A stretch of DNA of 64,000 nucleotides from Lathyrus oleraceus (lineage: Eukaryota > Streptophyta > Magnoliopsida > Fabales > Fabaceae): assembly GCF_024323335.1 (NCBI RefSeq), contig NC_066585.1:338955346-339019345 (forward strand), written 5' to 3'. A model generated the notes under the pieces. The model saw only the letters and a list, made by a program, of their open reading frames with translations, searched no databases and was not told the DNA's origin. A program made the position numbers and the translations under genes. Of this stretch, positions 23,193 to 34,010 are shown one piece after another. Numbering within the stretch: the first letter of the stretch is position 1; each line of letters starts with the position of its first letter.

Positions 23193-24833
23193 TGTCATAC
23201 CCTAATTTTATCTGGGCATTTTAAAACTTTCATAAATTCGATTTTAACTTCAGTTTGCATCATATGTACAGCATAATATGTATTTCATCATGAATAATAC
23301 TTAAAATATCAGTCGGAATAAATTCTTGAATATACAGACAAATTGGTTAAATCAGTCCTCAAGCACGTACAAAATAAGCGGGTAAAAAGTTTCGAAATCA
23401 AGCTTCCAGACGCCAGTATTATTAGCCTACGGGTTCGCGTAGTTTAACCTAGTGTGCTTGTTATATTTTTCGGCGACTTTTTCAGGTTGCATTTTGGTCC
23501 GTCTGAGCCTTTTAATCGGTCAAAATTTATTTCAGAATTAAAAGAAACACTGTAGTTTTTCAATAAGTATATTTGGCGCTGATCATTTTAGTGCGTCTGA
23601 TTTAATTTTTCGAGCAAATTTTTGCACGACATTTATTCATTTTCAATCATTTTATTTTTATTCTTTCGCCAAAATGTTCAAAAGAAATAAATAGAATTTT
23701 CCGTATTCTCATTTTATTTTTATCGTGTGTATTTAGAGAGATGCGAATTTTATTTGATTTGATGATTTAAATTGTTTTAAATCAATTAAAATCATATAGA
23801 AGGGGCATATTGGACATTTTAAAATTGCTTGTGCTTCTTTGGATTAATCAGGATTCTCGATTCAAATTAATCCATGGTTCTCATTTGCAATCCTTGTCTT
23901 ATTCCATTACCCAATCAAAAAATTAAGATTTAAATAATAATAGATTAAATAATAATATTAAAATATGAAAAAAAATATTATTAATCTCTTCATCCAATAG
24001 GAGGAGGACACACGTTCCAATCTGACTCCACTCCCAACGGATATTTTTTGGGGGCGTCTATTACCACACCAAGGGAAAACTGATGAAAAGGATTTGGTGA
24101 TAGCTCATGAGGAAAGGATTGGTTTTAAAAGAAAAAGAATAAAAAAGAGGAGATCCTCTTCATAAAGAAAAAAGGCCCAATTTTCGGTAAAGGCAAAAAC
24201 GACATTCCTTCCCAACGTCTCTCATGAGCTGCAGAAAGTGAAAGATAACTCTCTCTATAAAATAAAAAAGAAAAGAAAACCAAAATAGAAGAGAGGGTCA
24301 TTAGCAGTCTTTTCTCTGAAAAATCACTACCCACCTCTTCTTTCTTCCTTCAATATAGACCACACAAATCAAAACCATCGCTCCGCCATCCGCATCTTCC
24401 GCTTCCAGCCAACAGTCGAACCCACCATCTTCTTCACCTATAATCCACTCCCAAAAGCACCATGCATACACCATCTTCACAACAAGCTCAAGCCATTTTC
24501 AAACTCGCCCTCCTTCGCAACCACCGAACAATGCCGACGATATCTTCGGATCTAATTCATCCACTTCTCCGCCTCTACCTCTATTTTCCGGTGAAACAAC
24601 CATCACCTCCGTATCAAATATGACCGAACACCATACTTTCCGCCACCGTGACCGTTGTTCTTCACCCTTCCACCACCATATTTTTTCGCGGACACATCGC
24701 TTTCCATTCGAACAAGTTCTTCAAACCTCCACTAAATTCACGATCAATAATTATTCCGACAAGTTTCCGGGTTCGACACAACAACAGACTCCTCGATTTT
24801 CACACAAACGACATCATTGCGGAAATACGACAC
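23193..24833 (+). mobile_element. Truncated LTR, probably Ty3/gypsy, inserted in Ogre A pol
   Basis: Starts TGTCATACCCTAATTTTATC at 23193, exactly where homology to C stops (C 60857), and ends near 24833 where integrase homology resumes (C 61085). About 225 bp of Ogre pol between RNase H and integrase are missing, so this is an insertion followed by deletion of the element's right part and adjacent Ogre DNA. Plus orientation follows from the 5' TG start and TATAAAAT (24256-24263). The A/T-rich stretch (23640-23990) and A/G-rich stretch (24120-24310) are non-coding. Lineage unassigned. Confidence 0.7.
24256..24263 (+). promoter_or_regulatory. TATA-like box of the truncated LTR
   Basis: TATAAAAT after CTCTC, about 1.06 kb into the LTR. 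It points toward the integrase remnant. Motif evidence only. Confidence 0.45.
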
Positions 24834-25894
24834 TCAGAAGTACATGAAGGGTCTTTTGGAACGCATGCCAATGGATATTCTATGGAAAGAAAGATGCTCA
24901 GAGCTGGTTATTATTGGCTGACTATGGAGTCAGATTGTTACCAGTATGCTAGAAATTTCCATAAATGTCAGATATATGCAGACAGAGTATACGTACCTCC
25001 TACACCTTTGAATGTGATCTCTTCACCATGGCCCTTTGCAATGTGGGGAATTGATATGATCGGTATGATTGAACCGAAGGCGTCTAATGGACATTCGTTT
25101 ATTCTTGTGGCAATTGATTACTTCACTAAATGGGTTGAAGCCGCATCATATGCAAATGTTACCAAGCAGGTCGTAGTCAGATTCTTGAAATACAATATCA
25201 TCAGTAGGTATGGTATGCCGAGCAAGATCATCACATATAATGGGTCTAATTTGAATAACAATCTTGTCACTGAGTTGTGCAAATAATTCAGGATTGAGCA
25301 CCATAATTCTTCTCCTTACAAACCCAAGATGATAGGGCAGTTGAAGCTGCAAACAAGAATATCAAGAAGATCCTTCAAAAGATGGTTGTCACCTACAAGG
25401 ATTGGCAAGAGATGTTGCCATACGCTTTGCATGGACACCGTACCTCAGTACACACTTTGACTTGGGAAACCCCCTTTTCTCTTGTATATGGCATGGAAGT
25501 AGTACTTCCAATAGAAGTCGAGATCCCATCAATGCGAGTCTTGATGGAAGCGAAGCTGACTGATGCAGAATGGTGTCAAGCCAAATATGATCAGTTGAAT
25601 TTAATTGAAGAGAAACGCCTCAAAGCCCTGTGCCATGGTCAGTTGTACCAACAACGATTGAAGAAGGCTTTTGACAAGAAGGTTAAATCTCGCATATTCA
25701 TCGAAGGGGATCTTGTGCTAAAAAATATCTTGCCCGGTCAACATGATGCTAGGGGAAAATGGACGCCAAACTATGAAGGCCCATATGTCGTCAAGAAATC
25801 TTTCTCAGGCGGTGCCCTAATTCTTACAACTATGGATAGAGAAGAGCTTCCGCGTCCAGTCAACTCAGGTGCAGTCAAGGAATATTATGCCTAA
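24834..25894 (+). pseudogene. Ogre A integrase, truncated and inactive
   Basis: Inserts element DNA into the genome. The N-terminal HHCC finger keeps VHEGSFGTHANG but its first Cys is Phe (ARNFHKCQ, 24946-24972). The catalytic core has the first Asp (WGIDMIG, about 25050), but the second is Tyr (TYNGSN, Tyr at 25236-25238; Asp in B at 37566-37568). The Glu region is shifted by a 1-bp deletion near 25330. A stop lies at 25285-25287. An open stretch of 170 codons (25382-25894) then carries the C-terminal part (DWQEMLPYALHGHRTS, LTDAEWCQAKYDQLN, EGDLVLKNILPG, KWTPNYEGPYVVKKSFSGG). The start is lost with the LTR insertion. The same Asp to Tyr change is present in C. Confidence 0.85.
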
Positions 25895-26364
25895 AAATAA
25901 AAGAACACTTGATAAGTCGAAAACCTCAAAGGGAGGCTTAGTCAAACAAGAGCAGTCCTGATGGATTGAAAACCTGAAAGAGCGGTCCAGTCAAAATGAA
26001 AGGGACAAAAACAGAATAATCATCCTGATATATTAAATACCCCTTGGAGTAATCTACGCAAAACAAAGGGACAAATGGCTAGTAACTGCATCTTGACAAG
26101 ACTTCTATTAAAGACATCAACTTTGTACCGGAGTATTCAAAGTAGGAGGGAGAATAATAGTCATTGCGATTCAATATAGCCCTTCTCAATTACCATTTTC
26201 CACTTCTGTATAAATTCATGGAGTTCCGCCCTTTGCGAAATACCATTCTTGCAATAAAACTCAAATATCTGCTCATATATGTTCTTACTTTTATTTTGTG
26301 CAAAATTTTCTTTTATCTTGGATGTTAATTCTTGCAACAAAATTTTAAAATTATCTGTTGTTTT

Positions 26365-26649
26365 TCAAAATAAATTTGTTTCAAATAACTTGACACATAA
26401 TGATCTAAAGGAATTTATACTACTTGTCTGAGATGATGTAATTGATCCTATGTCTTGATTCAACTTTTGAAAATTGTTGGGATCTGATTCAGTATGGCTA
26501 CACACTGGGATTAATACTACCTTAATCAGTGATTCCCAAGCTAGTCGAAAGGTCGTGTAATGGGGCATCCATTTTGCTATCCATCTAGAGAAGATACCCG
26601 TATCCGTAAAATCCTTCAAACGTTTGTTGTTAGAAGTTGGATTGTATCC
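26365..26649 (-). CDS. Antisense open frame in Ogre A 3' UTR, function unknown
   Basis: About 94 codons open on the minus strand (no ATG; the in-frame stop upstream is at the same place in C). It contains GIFSRWIAKWMPHY and SHTESDPNNFQKLNQDIGS. The homologous minus-strand frame in C (62555-62839) is also open. By hand I count about 21 base and 12 residue differences over 84 codons. Extra antisense ORFs between integrase and 3' LTR are known in Tat elements, so a remnant of such an ORF is possible. No family recognised; it may equally be chance. Confidence 0.25.
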   Translation of the reverse strand, partial: GYNPTSNNKRLKDFTDTGIFSRWIAKWMPHYTTFRLAWESLIKVVLIPVCSHTESDPNNFQKLNQDIGSITSSQTSSINSFRSLCVKLFETNLF

Positions 26650-26690
26650 CTAGTAAATTTCCAATGACTGCTAAAAGTGAATCATCTCTT

Positions 26691-26695
26691 CCCCG
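26691..26695 (+). repeat. Target-site duplication CCCCG, left of Ogre B
   Basis: CCCCG before TGTAATACCCC. The right copy is CTCCG (45162-45166), with one mismatch. The unoccupied site in copy C reads CCCCGATAGCAACATCAG (62881 onward), confirming the insertion point. Confidence 0.9.
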
Positions 26696-28146
26696 TGTAA
26701 TACCCCAATTTTGGCCCTAAGATCCCTCATGCTATTTCATCATGTGCATTGGCATTAGGATCACACCTTGGCATCCTCCTTACCCCTCTTTCATTGGGTT
26801 TGCACTGGGAGAGATCACCAAGCACATCTTGATTGTATCATACTTTGTTTTTCATTATTTACTAACCAAAATACCAAAAATATGTCAATGTATAGTTTGT
26901 TGCTTTTGTATTCCCACAATCAAGAATTGGTTCACATTTACTCTAAGCATCATATATGGATTCCCATGATCTTAACATGTTATTTTTATCAAGAAATCAT
27001 TAAGAGTTTGGAGTTTGTTTGCCTTGGAAACCCTAATTCATATGGGTATCTTGTGTAACTTCTTTAATAAGTTTCTTCAATAATTGATCAAATATTTCAA
27101 GGGATACTTCACATTAAATCATATTACACATATATTATCCTCCATGAGTCCCAAAGTTCAAGAGAATGTCAAGCTAGTAAGTTGGTTCATGGTGGTTGAC
27201 CAGAGAAAGTCAACTAGTCAAAACTGGGGTTCCCTAGACCCTATCTCCTACAATTTTTGTCATATGAAAATGATTCCAAGATAAAAGTTACTAAAAATTA
27301 CATTCAAAACAACTTTAATGTTGAAGTCAAGAGCTTTTTTTTCTTGGAAAGTCAATTTTTATGGTGAAAGAGTATAGGTCATTTTGTCTAAACCCTAGTT
27401 TGGAGGTCAACTTCCCAAGACCTTAACTTGCTCAATTTTTATGAGATGAAAGCCATTAAAGTTACATGATAAAATTAAATATGTATAATTCAACTTTTAT
27501 GTTTGGAGTAAGTTCAAATTCAACTTTCAAATGCATGTGCCAAGAGGAAACATTATAGGTCATTTTGGGCCAATACCATTGAACAAATGATTTTCCTCAA
27601 CTTCTAAGATGCATAACACCTTGATGCCAAATCCAAATAAGGTCAAATTTGTAACCAAATTGAATAATTTTCAAAGAGCTACAACTTTGATGAAGGAACG
27701 TTTCTCATTTGAAGTCCATAGAAAAAGTTATTCAAGATGGAAGAAGTGAACATTTGACTTGGGACTTAGAAACTTTTCAAATATGTTTGATTTCCTAAAC
27801 TTCCACCTCAAAATTCATCATGATCCAAGATTCAAATAAACACGTGTTCAACATGAAAGTTGTGCCCCTTGATCTCACCTTTCCAAAAAAGTCCAAGATC
27901 ATCTCATTTGGCCAAAGGACGAAGGACTTGCGCATGGGTGCAACATGAAAAACCATTTGGATGATTTCCACTTCCACTTTTCATACACGATTACATGACT
28001 TTGTAACATGGTCTCAACATGATTCACACTCAATTTTGGACCTAATTACATCACTTGATGGGCCTATGACACGCCCATGCAAGCATACAAATAGAATTTC
28101 ACAAAATTTGCAAATTTGGAAGTGTGTAGAAATCAATCTCATGGCC

Positions 28147-28154
28147 TATAATTA
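28147..28154 (+). promoter_or_regulatory. Degenerate TATA box, Ogre B 5' LTR
   Basis: TATAATTA between CATGGCC and CAACCCTCATTGC; the 3' LTR reads TATAAATA with the same flanks. The conserved context supports this as the promoter, with the 5' copy weakened by one base. Confidence 0.5.
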
Positions 28155-31142
28155 CAACCCTCATTGCTCAGAATTAAGTACCTCATGCCCAAGCTTTGAA
28201 CCTGCAACCCCAAACCCTCACCATTGAAGGATAAGCTTGAAGATTTTCTTTAAAAATCGAGTTTCAAATCTCCATCTATTTTGAGATTGAAACTCCAAGA
28301 GTCCATACCTTTCATTAATCCTAATCACTTCCAACAAGCATCTGAAGCAAGACCAATCATAATTGAAAGCAAGATCGTGCCAATCTGAAGCTCCATTGAA
28401 GGTGAATTTTTAGAATTTCCATCTCTTCGATTCTCCCTCAATTCTTCACCATACTTGTTGATTTTTGGTTGTCTGAAGTCCTATCAATGTAGGCAAGAAG
28501 ATTGAGTTGCTTTGAGGTCAAATTGAAGCAACTCAATTCATGATCCTCAAAACTTAAATCCCTGTATCTTTTTATATACTTGGAATTGGAGAAAATTGAG
28601 GCCAAATTTGTGCTCCTGAGCATTTTCCCTTCAAATTAGTGTATTCACTTTTCATTTTTCATTGAGTTGAGCTTGGACCAGACCGATGGTGCCTACCAGA
28701 GAAGATGACCGGAGCTAGGGCTCCAGTGGTGCATTGGATCAATCCAGGCCATCTGATCTGTTTGAAATGTTTTAATCTCACGCGTTCAATTTGATTACCA
28801 TGCTTACAGCCCGTTTGACTAAGGACCTTGTGGAATGCGCACTCCTGGCCATCTGATCTTCCACCTCACTTAATGAGGGAGATCAGATGACCCTCATTTT
28901 TTTGATTTTTTGATTTTTCCATTTAATCATTTTATTTTGATTAGTTCATATTAATTTCATTTTTAATCCAAAAAATATGGGACTTTCACCAAAAAAAATC
29001 ATATATTTTTCTCTTTCATTTTCTGAATTAAAATTATTTTTTAGATTAATTTTGATATTTTTCATGATTTAATTTTTTGTGTGCATATTTTTAATTGTTT
29101 AAAACTACTTTTGAATTTTCAAAAATTATGAAACTTTTTTCCTAAGGTCCTTTAACCTTGTTAGACCTAGGATAATTCTCTTGGCCATTTATTTGGTGTT
29201 TTGAAGAGGTTTTAGGTTTTTAACCAAACATAATTCAATTTAAATGCATTTTAATTTGATTTTTTAATTGATTAATTGTGTAGAAATTATGTTGAGCCAT
29301 TTTTATTGACTTGTGAAGTTTGACTATGTGGTTTGGCCTTGGTCAAGGTTGATTTGACTTTTGTTGGATTAAAATCATTGGATTTAAGGGATTGATGAAA
29401 TGTACATTTCATCTCCCAAAATGACTGAATGATTTTAATTTGATAAAAGTCATTCCATGACCAATTTGTGTTTGTCTCATTTTCCCTCCCTCTTCATCTT
29501 TAATCCATTATTTCCCATCCCTTTCATTGACCAATGAAGTCTCGATACCCAAAGGCTAATTGGTTCATCAATAACTTTGTGTTAGATGAACCAATACAAG
29601 TATAGATGAGATAGGTCCATCCTTTGATCTTTTTCTTTTTGTGTGTGGTATGTTTTAGGAGTATGATTCATTATACCATATCTCTAACATGCATTAACAC
29701 CAAAAAAATTCTATTGCCCTGCCTCAGATAGTTGTGACTTCTACATAAGTCCAATTACGATTGCTTAACATATCGCTAAATTTTGACCCAAAGACAACAT
29801 TCTAGTAAGTGAGATTGTAAGTCTCCCTTCTTTCATGGTATTGTGTGGAAATTTGGCCTTTTTTCCTTCCTTTAGAAGATGTCTTGGTTCAAGGGTCCAT
29901 TCTTATGAATAGAGGGTTGAGTGTTCTCCAAAGAATAACTTAATCAACTAAAAAGAAAAACACCACTAACATCTAATCAAATAACATGTGACTAACTTTT
30001 ATTATTCTTGCTTTTAATTTCAAGTCATTTACTTTATGCAATTTAAATTCAAGCCATTTACCATTTCATTTGTCATTTACATATCATTTAATTTGTTTAT
30101 GTTTGTGTGATTTTCACTTTGCTCATTTGAGCCATATATTATAATTGTATATATTTGCTTGTGTATTCTGCTTGTGTTTGTGGTCTTAGGACCTTGAAAT
30201 ACTTAAATAAATAACAAAAACCCTAAAAAATGTTTGTGTGGACTGTTGGATTTGATCTGAACTCTTAGACTTAGAACTAGGCAACATTCCCTATGCTAAA
30301 GGACTTGGTCAATGCCAACATTTCTGAAATCAAGTTATTATGATTTGAGCTTTCATCTGATGCAAGTATTGGGATCCACATGAATTCATCTGCTACATGG
30401 TTTTGATATAATTGTTACTTTGAACCTGTGTCTAATGCCTTATTCTGAGCCCATCAAGGAGTATGTTATCTGATACATGAGAAGAAGAAGACTATGAAGT
30501 TCCTTGCTTGGATGTGGCTATCTTTATTTGATGCCTTGGTCTTCATTTTGCTACTTGCTTATTGATATTGCTTGATTTAAAGTCCAAAGGGAAAGTGGGT
30601 TTCTATATGACATTTTTGTCTGTTAGATTGCATCCCATTGGTCAGATCTTTTCAACTCTTAACTTTTAAATTTCTGCTTAGGATTAATCTCTTCATATCC
30701 TCCCACTTCTTAAATTTCAAATCTCTCCCCCCTTTAAAAAATTTCTTTGCTTGTGATTTCTAAACTTAGACCTTATTGCAAATTAGAAACTTTGGCCTTA
30801 TGCCATTGTACTTTTAAACTCTTCTCTCAATCAAACTTGTAAATGAATATAATCATATTGACTTAAAATTTCAAAAGACAAAAAGAACTAACACTCACTC
30901 AAACTTTTGGGTCCTTTGTGCCTCTTTTAAATTTAAACTTTTGTTAAAAGCAATCCACTCATTTTGAAATTATTACCACGAACTACAAGGTTTTGATCCC
31001 TCATTTTTATGTTGGTACGTAGGCACAAGTCCGAAGGTCTTGTCAAACACAAAAATATAATCAATGAATTCTTTTTCCCAACCCCACACTCTATTTGTTT
31101 CAAACATCTTTTATACCAAACACACATACACACATAAAAAAT

Positions 31143-31303
31143 GGCTCCATAGGAGTACCTAGGACACTTTGGGTGCTAACACCTTCCCTCTGTGTAACCA
31201 ACCCCCTTACCTGTAATCTCTAACATTTTATTAGTTTTGATTTGAAAACTTCTTATCTTTGGGTTTTATTCGTACTTTTCCCTTTTCCTGTGGAAACAAT
31301 AAA
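31143..31303 (+). promoter_or_regulatory. Conserved pre-poly(A) block and AATAAA, Ogre B 5' LTR
   Basis: GGCTCCATAGGAGTACCTAGG then GGGTGCTAACACCTTCCC, and AATAAA at 31298-31303, 72 bp before the LTR end. Same order and spacing in the other LTRs of the window. A short CA repeat (about 31118-31135) lies just before. Confidence 0.6.
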
Positions 31304-31384
31304 AGCGCGGTAGCGACTCTGGTTTTATTGACGTTAAGTTTATCCATAGCTTAATGTCATGAATTTACCGCTATAGAAATTAAG

Positions 31385-31402
31385 TGATGACTCTGTTGGG
31401 GA
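31385..31402 (+). promoter_or_regulatory. Primer-binding site of Ogre B (two changes)
   Basis: TGATGACTCTGTTGGGGA, against TGGCGACTCTGTTGGGGA in C (52924-52941). The latter is the Ogre PBS, described as complementary to tRNA-Arg. Both differences are transitions (G to A, C to T). It starts 9 nt after the LTR end. Confidence 0.8.
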
Positions 31403-32235
31403 GTAGTCCTCAGTGGGTTTAGCCTACTTTTCTTTATGTGTATATAATTGTATATTTAATATTTGTATGATATAATCTGCTTGTTGTGCTTGATGATCTT
31501 TGAGTGGTGAGATAAGTTCTAACCTGAACTTGAGTACAATTAAGATATGAGGATGGTATACTCATGTTCGACTTGTGTGGAGTAGTCCTTAACAAGTTGG
31601 CTTGAGACCCATCTACTCAGTGGAGACCCTTTTGGAGTTACTAATGTCACACAAGTCATTTTTGGTTAGGCATTTCTTTCTCTGATTTGGGGTCCGAGAA
31701 GCTGAGGACCGTAGAATATCTAACCCAACTTGGCCTATTTAGGACATAGTGCAAAGACTGTTCAAGTGTAGACTTGATAACAATTGTTACGTGATACTAC
31801 ACTCAGATGAATTTCTCTTGAGAATATTATAGGTTGATAAGTCAATCATCCTAACCTATAATATCCGATAGATGGAATTAAGACTTTGGGAACTTTTTAG
31901 AACATGATCTACATGTTTTTATCCTTTGTACACTCCTTTGGGATGGTTCTTAACCTGACTCCATGCTTGTGACTCACAACAAAGGCTTTGATTCTTGGTT
32001 GATCCAATCAAGTCTTGTCAATATCAATGGAACTTGGGTGTTGATAAGGTGAAAACCATAATCCACCAAAATGGATGATTGATCTTGACAATGACTTGAT
32101 TCATCCCTTGACCTTTGTTTGTTTGCCTTGTGTGTGATCCCTTATTTGTGATTGTTGCATTCATGCGCATCATAACATTCATCACACGAAATAACTTCAA
32201 GGAACTGAGGTTTTATTTGCAAATATTTTCAGACC
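31403..32235 (+). other. Ogre B untranslated leader
   Basis: Non-coding. It contains a block around 31700-31750 (TTGGCCTATTTAGGACA) that resembles 53215-53270 of C (TTTGCCTATTTAGGAAC), the only obvious leader similarity between the two subfamilies. It ends with AGACC before the ATG of ORF1. Confidence 0.65.
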
Positions 32236-33749
32236 ATGGATTATGGACGAAGGAACACTAAGAAGTACAGTTTCAGATGTCCCGACATGAAAGAGTTAAA
32301 GAAGTTATCATCTTTCTTATTAGATCCCTTAGACTTCAAGCAACGTCATGGGAAGCTTCTATCTGTGTTATCTGCTGATGTGGTTGAAGGACTCTTGAGT
32401 GTGTTGGTTCAGTTTTATGACCCTCTCTACCATTGCTTCACTTTTCCCGATTATCAACTTATGCCTACGTTAGAGGAGTATGCCCACCTCTTGGGAATAC
32501 CCATTTCTCACAAGGTGCCTTTTAGTGGATTGGAGGAGATTCTCAGATCTCATCTCATAGATGAAGCTCTTCATCTGAAGAAGTTTGAGATTGAGGCTCA
32601 TTGGGTAAAGAAATGAGGAATGTTTGGGTTGACTTCTGAGTTCCTTATTAGGAAATCTACTGCCTTTGCTCAAGCCGGTAATGTGGATGCTTTTGAAGCC
32701 ATCTTTGTGTTGCTCATCTATGGTTTGGCTTTGTTCCCTAACATTGATGATTTTGTTGATGTTAACGCCATTAGAATCTTCTTGATTGGGAATCCCGTTC
32801 CAACTTTGTTGGGTGATATGTACTTCTCTTTACATTTGAGGAATTCTAAAGGTGGTGGAACTATTGTGTGTTGTTTTCCTCTTCTGTACAAGTGGTTTAT
32901 TTTTCACTTGCCTCAGACGTCTGCTTTTGTGGAGAACAAGCAATGTCTACGATGGTCTCAGGGACTCATGTCTCTCACTAATGATGATATTGTTTGGTAT
33001 GATTCTATGATAAGTAGATTGGATATTATTAACAGTTGTGGTGAGTTCTCTAATGTACCTCTCATGGGTACACAGGAGGAATCAACTACAACCCTGCTTT
33101 GGCTCGTCGTCAACTTGGGTTCCCCTTGAGAGAAAAACCTAATAACACTCTGTTAGAAGGTCTTTTCTATCAAGAGGGTAAATATCCCCAACATTTTAAG
33201 TAGAAGATGGTTCATGCTTGGCATAATATGCATAGAAAAGGAAGATCCGAGCTTAGTCCATGCACTTGTGTAGCTTTGGAAGCTTACACTACTTGGGTGA
33301 GGAAGAAAGCTTTGAAGTTGAAGATGTCGTATGCTTGTGAGAGACCTATTTCGTTGGTTGTGGCTGAGCCATCAACTCTACCTAACCAAGATGTAGAGGA
33401 GTTGGAAGACGCACTCGCACAGATGAAGCAGGAAAGAGATATGTGGGAAGAGCGATTCCATGCTTTGAGTCGAAAGCATGAGGAGTTGCAGCTTGAGTCT
33501 AAATACAAAGATGTCGCGCCTATTGAAATTCTTGAAGACCGAGCAATAAAGAGGCAGAGAGAACCAAAGGGTCTACTTTCCTCTAGTATGCTTCAGCCTT
33601 CCGGTGCTTGGAAGAAGATTGTTGATCAGTTAGTCCTCGAGAAGGCTCAGATGAAGACATCCTTTGAGTCAGAGACTCGACGCATCCGAAGGAAGTACGC
33701 GTCTGCAGCCAAATCATCTGACACCGTTGCTAGGGGATCCTTAGGATGA
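32236..33749 (+). pseudogene. Ogre B ORF1 protein (plant-mobile-domain-like) with coiled-coil tail, broken
   Basis: ATG at 32236, 126 codons to TGA at 32614-32616, then the same frame continues to 33129. A frameshift near 33085 moves homology to another frame, and a stop (TAG 33201-33203) precedes the last open stretch 33207-33749 (stop TGA). Residues 62-88 contain YDPLYHCFTFPDYQLMPTLE, the ORF1 family signature shared with A and C. Then come FVDVNAIRIFLIGNPVPTLLGD and YTTWV. The C-terminal third is a charged heptad-like coiled coil (VEELEDALAQMKQERDMWEE, near 33400-33460) and a basic end (RRIRRKYASAAK). Function unknown. B retains the middle part that C lost. Confidence 0.8.
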
Positions 33750-34010
33750 TAAGTTTCCTTTTCTCTTATATTTGTACTTTGGTTTCTGAAATTGCACTCA
33801 GTGTAATCCTTCCAAATTTTATGAATAAAATAGATTTCTTGTGGTCAATGAAATTGTTACTATTATTTAATATTTGCAAATATAACTTTGTATGTTCCTT
33901 GAAACTGAAAAAAAACAAAAACATTACATTTTCATGCATCATTTGCATAACAGGTTTTCTTCTGTCAGATGTCTTATTAGTTACTGTTTTATGCTTCAGC
34001 CAAGCTGACT
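33750..34010 (+). other. ORF1-gag spacer with splice-acceptor-like end (B)
   Basis: AT-rich, no coding similarity. It ends TACTGTTTTATGCTTCAG at about 34001, after which Gag-like codons start (K-L-T-H-R-Y-N-T-R-A-N). Confidence 0.5.

Larger units (their letters stand above)
25895..26695 (+). other. Ogre A 3' UTR, part 1 (left of nested B)
   Basis: Non-coding, collinear with 62084-62885 of C. It opens with two copies of a GAAAACCCGAAAGGG-like motif 49 bp apart (25919-25933, 25968-25982), found also in B and C. It contains a minus-strand open frame (26365-26619) kept in C. Nested Ogre B begins at 26696, and the 3' UTR continues at 45162. Confidence 0.75.
26696..31375 (+). mobile_element. Ogre B 5' LTR (4,680 bp)
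   Basis: Starts TGTAATACCCCAATTTTGGC, ends ...TTACCGCTATA (expected CA end mutated; the 3' LTR ends CTACA). TATA-like TATAATTA (28147-28154) is degenerate compared with TATAAATA in the 3' LTR. It carries the pre-poly(A) block (31143-31190), AATAAA (31298-31303) and a PBS-like motif TAGCGACTCTG (31311-31321). It holds about 490 bp (roughly 27490-27975) missing from the 3' LTR and lacks about 70 bp present at 41120-41195. The small open frames are not genes. Confidence 0.85.

Noticed and set aside
24648..25286. Host gene of 212 codons
   Set aside because: First part is LTR-derived, second part is Ogre integrase; a chimera of transposon pieces.
31385..31402. Possible tRNA gene near the PBS
   Set aside because: Only the 18-nt primer-binding match is present; no cloverleaf. 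No tRNA or rRNA gene was found in the window.
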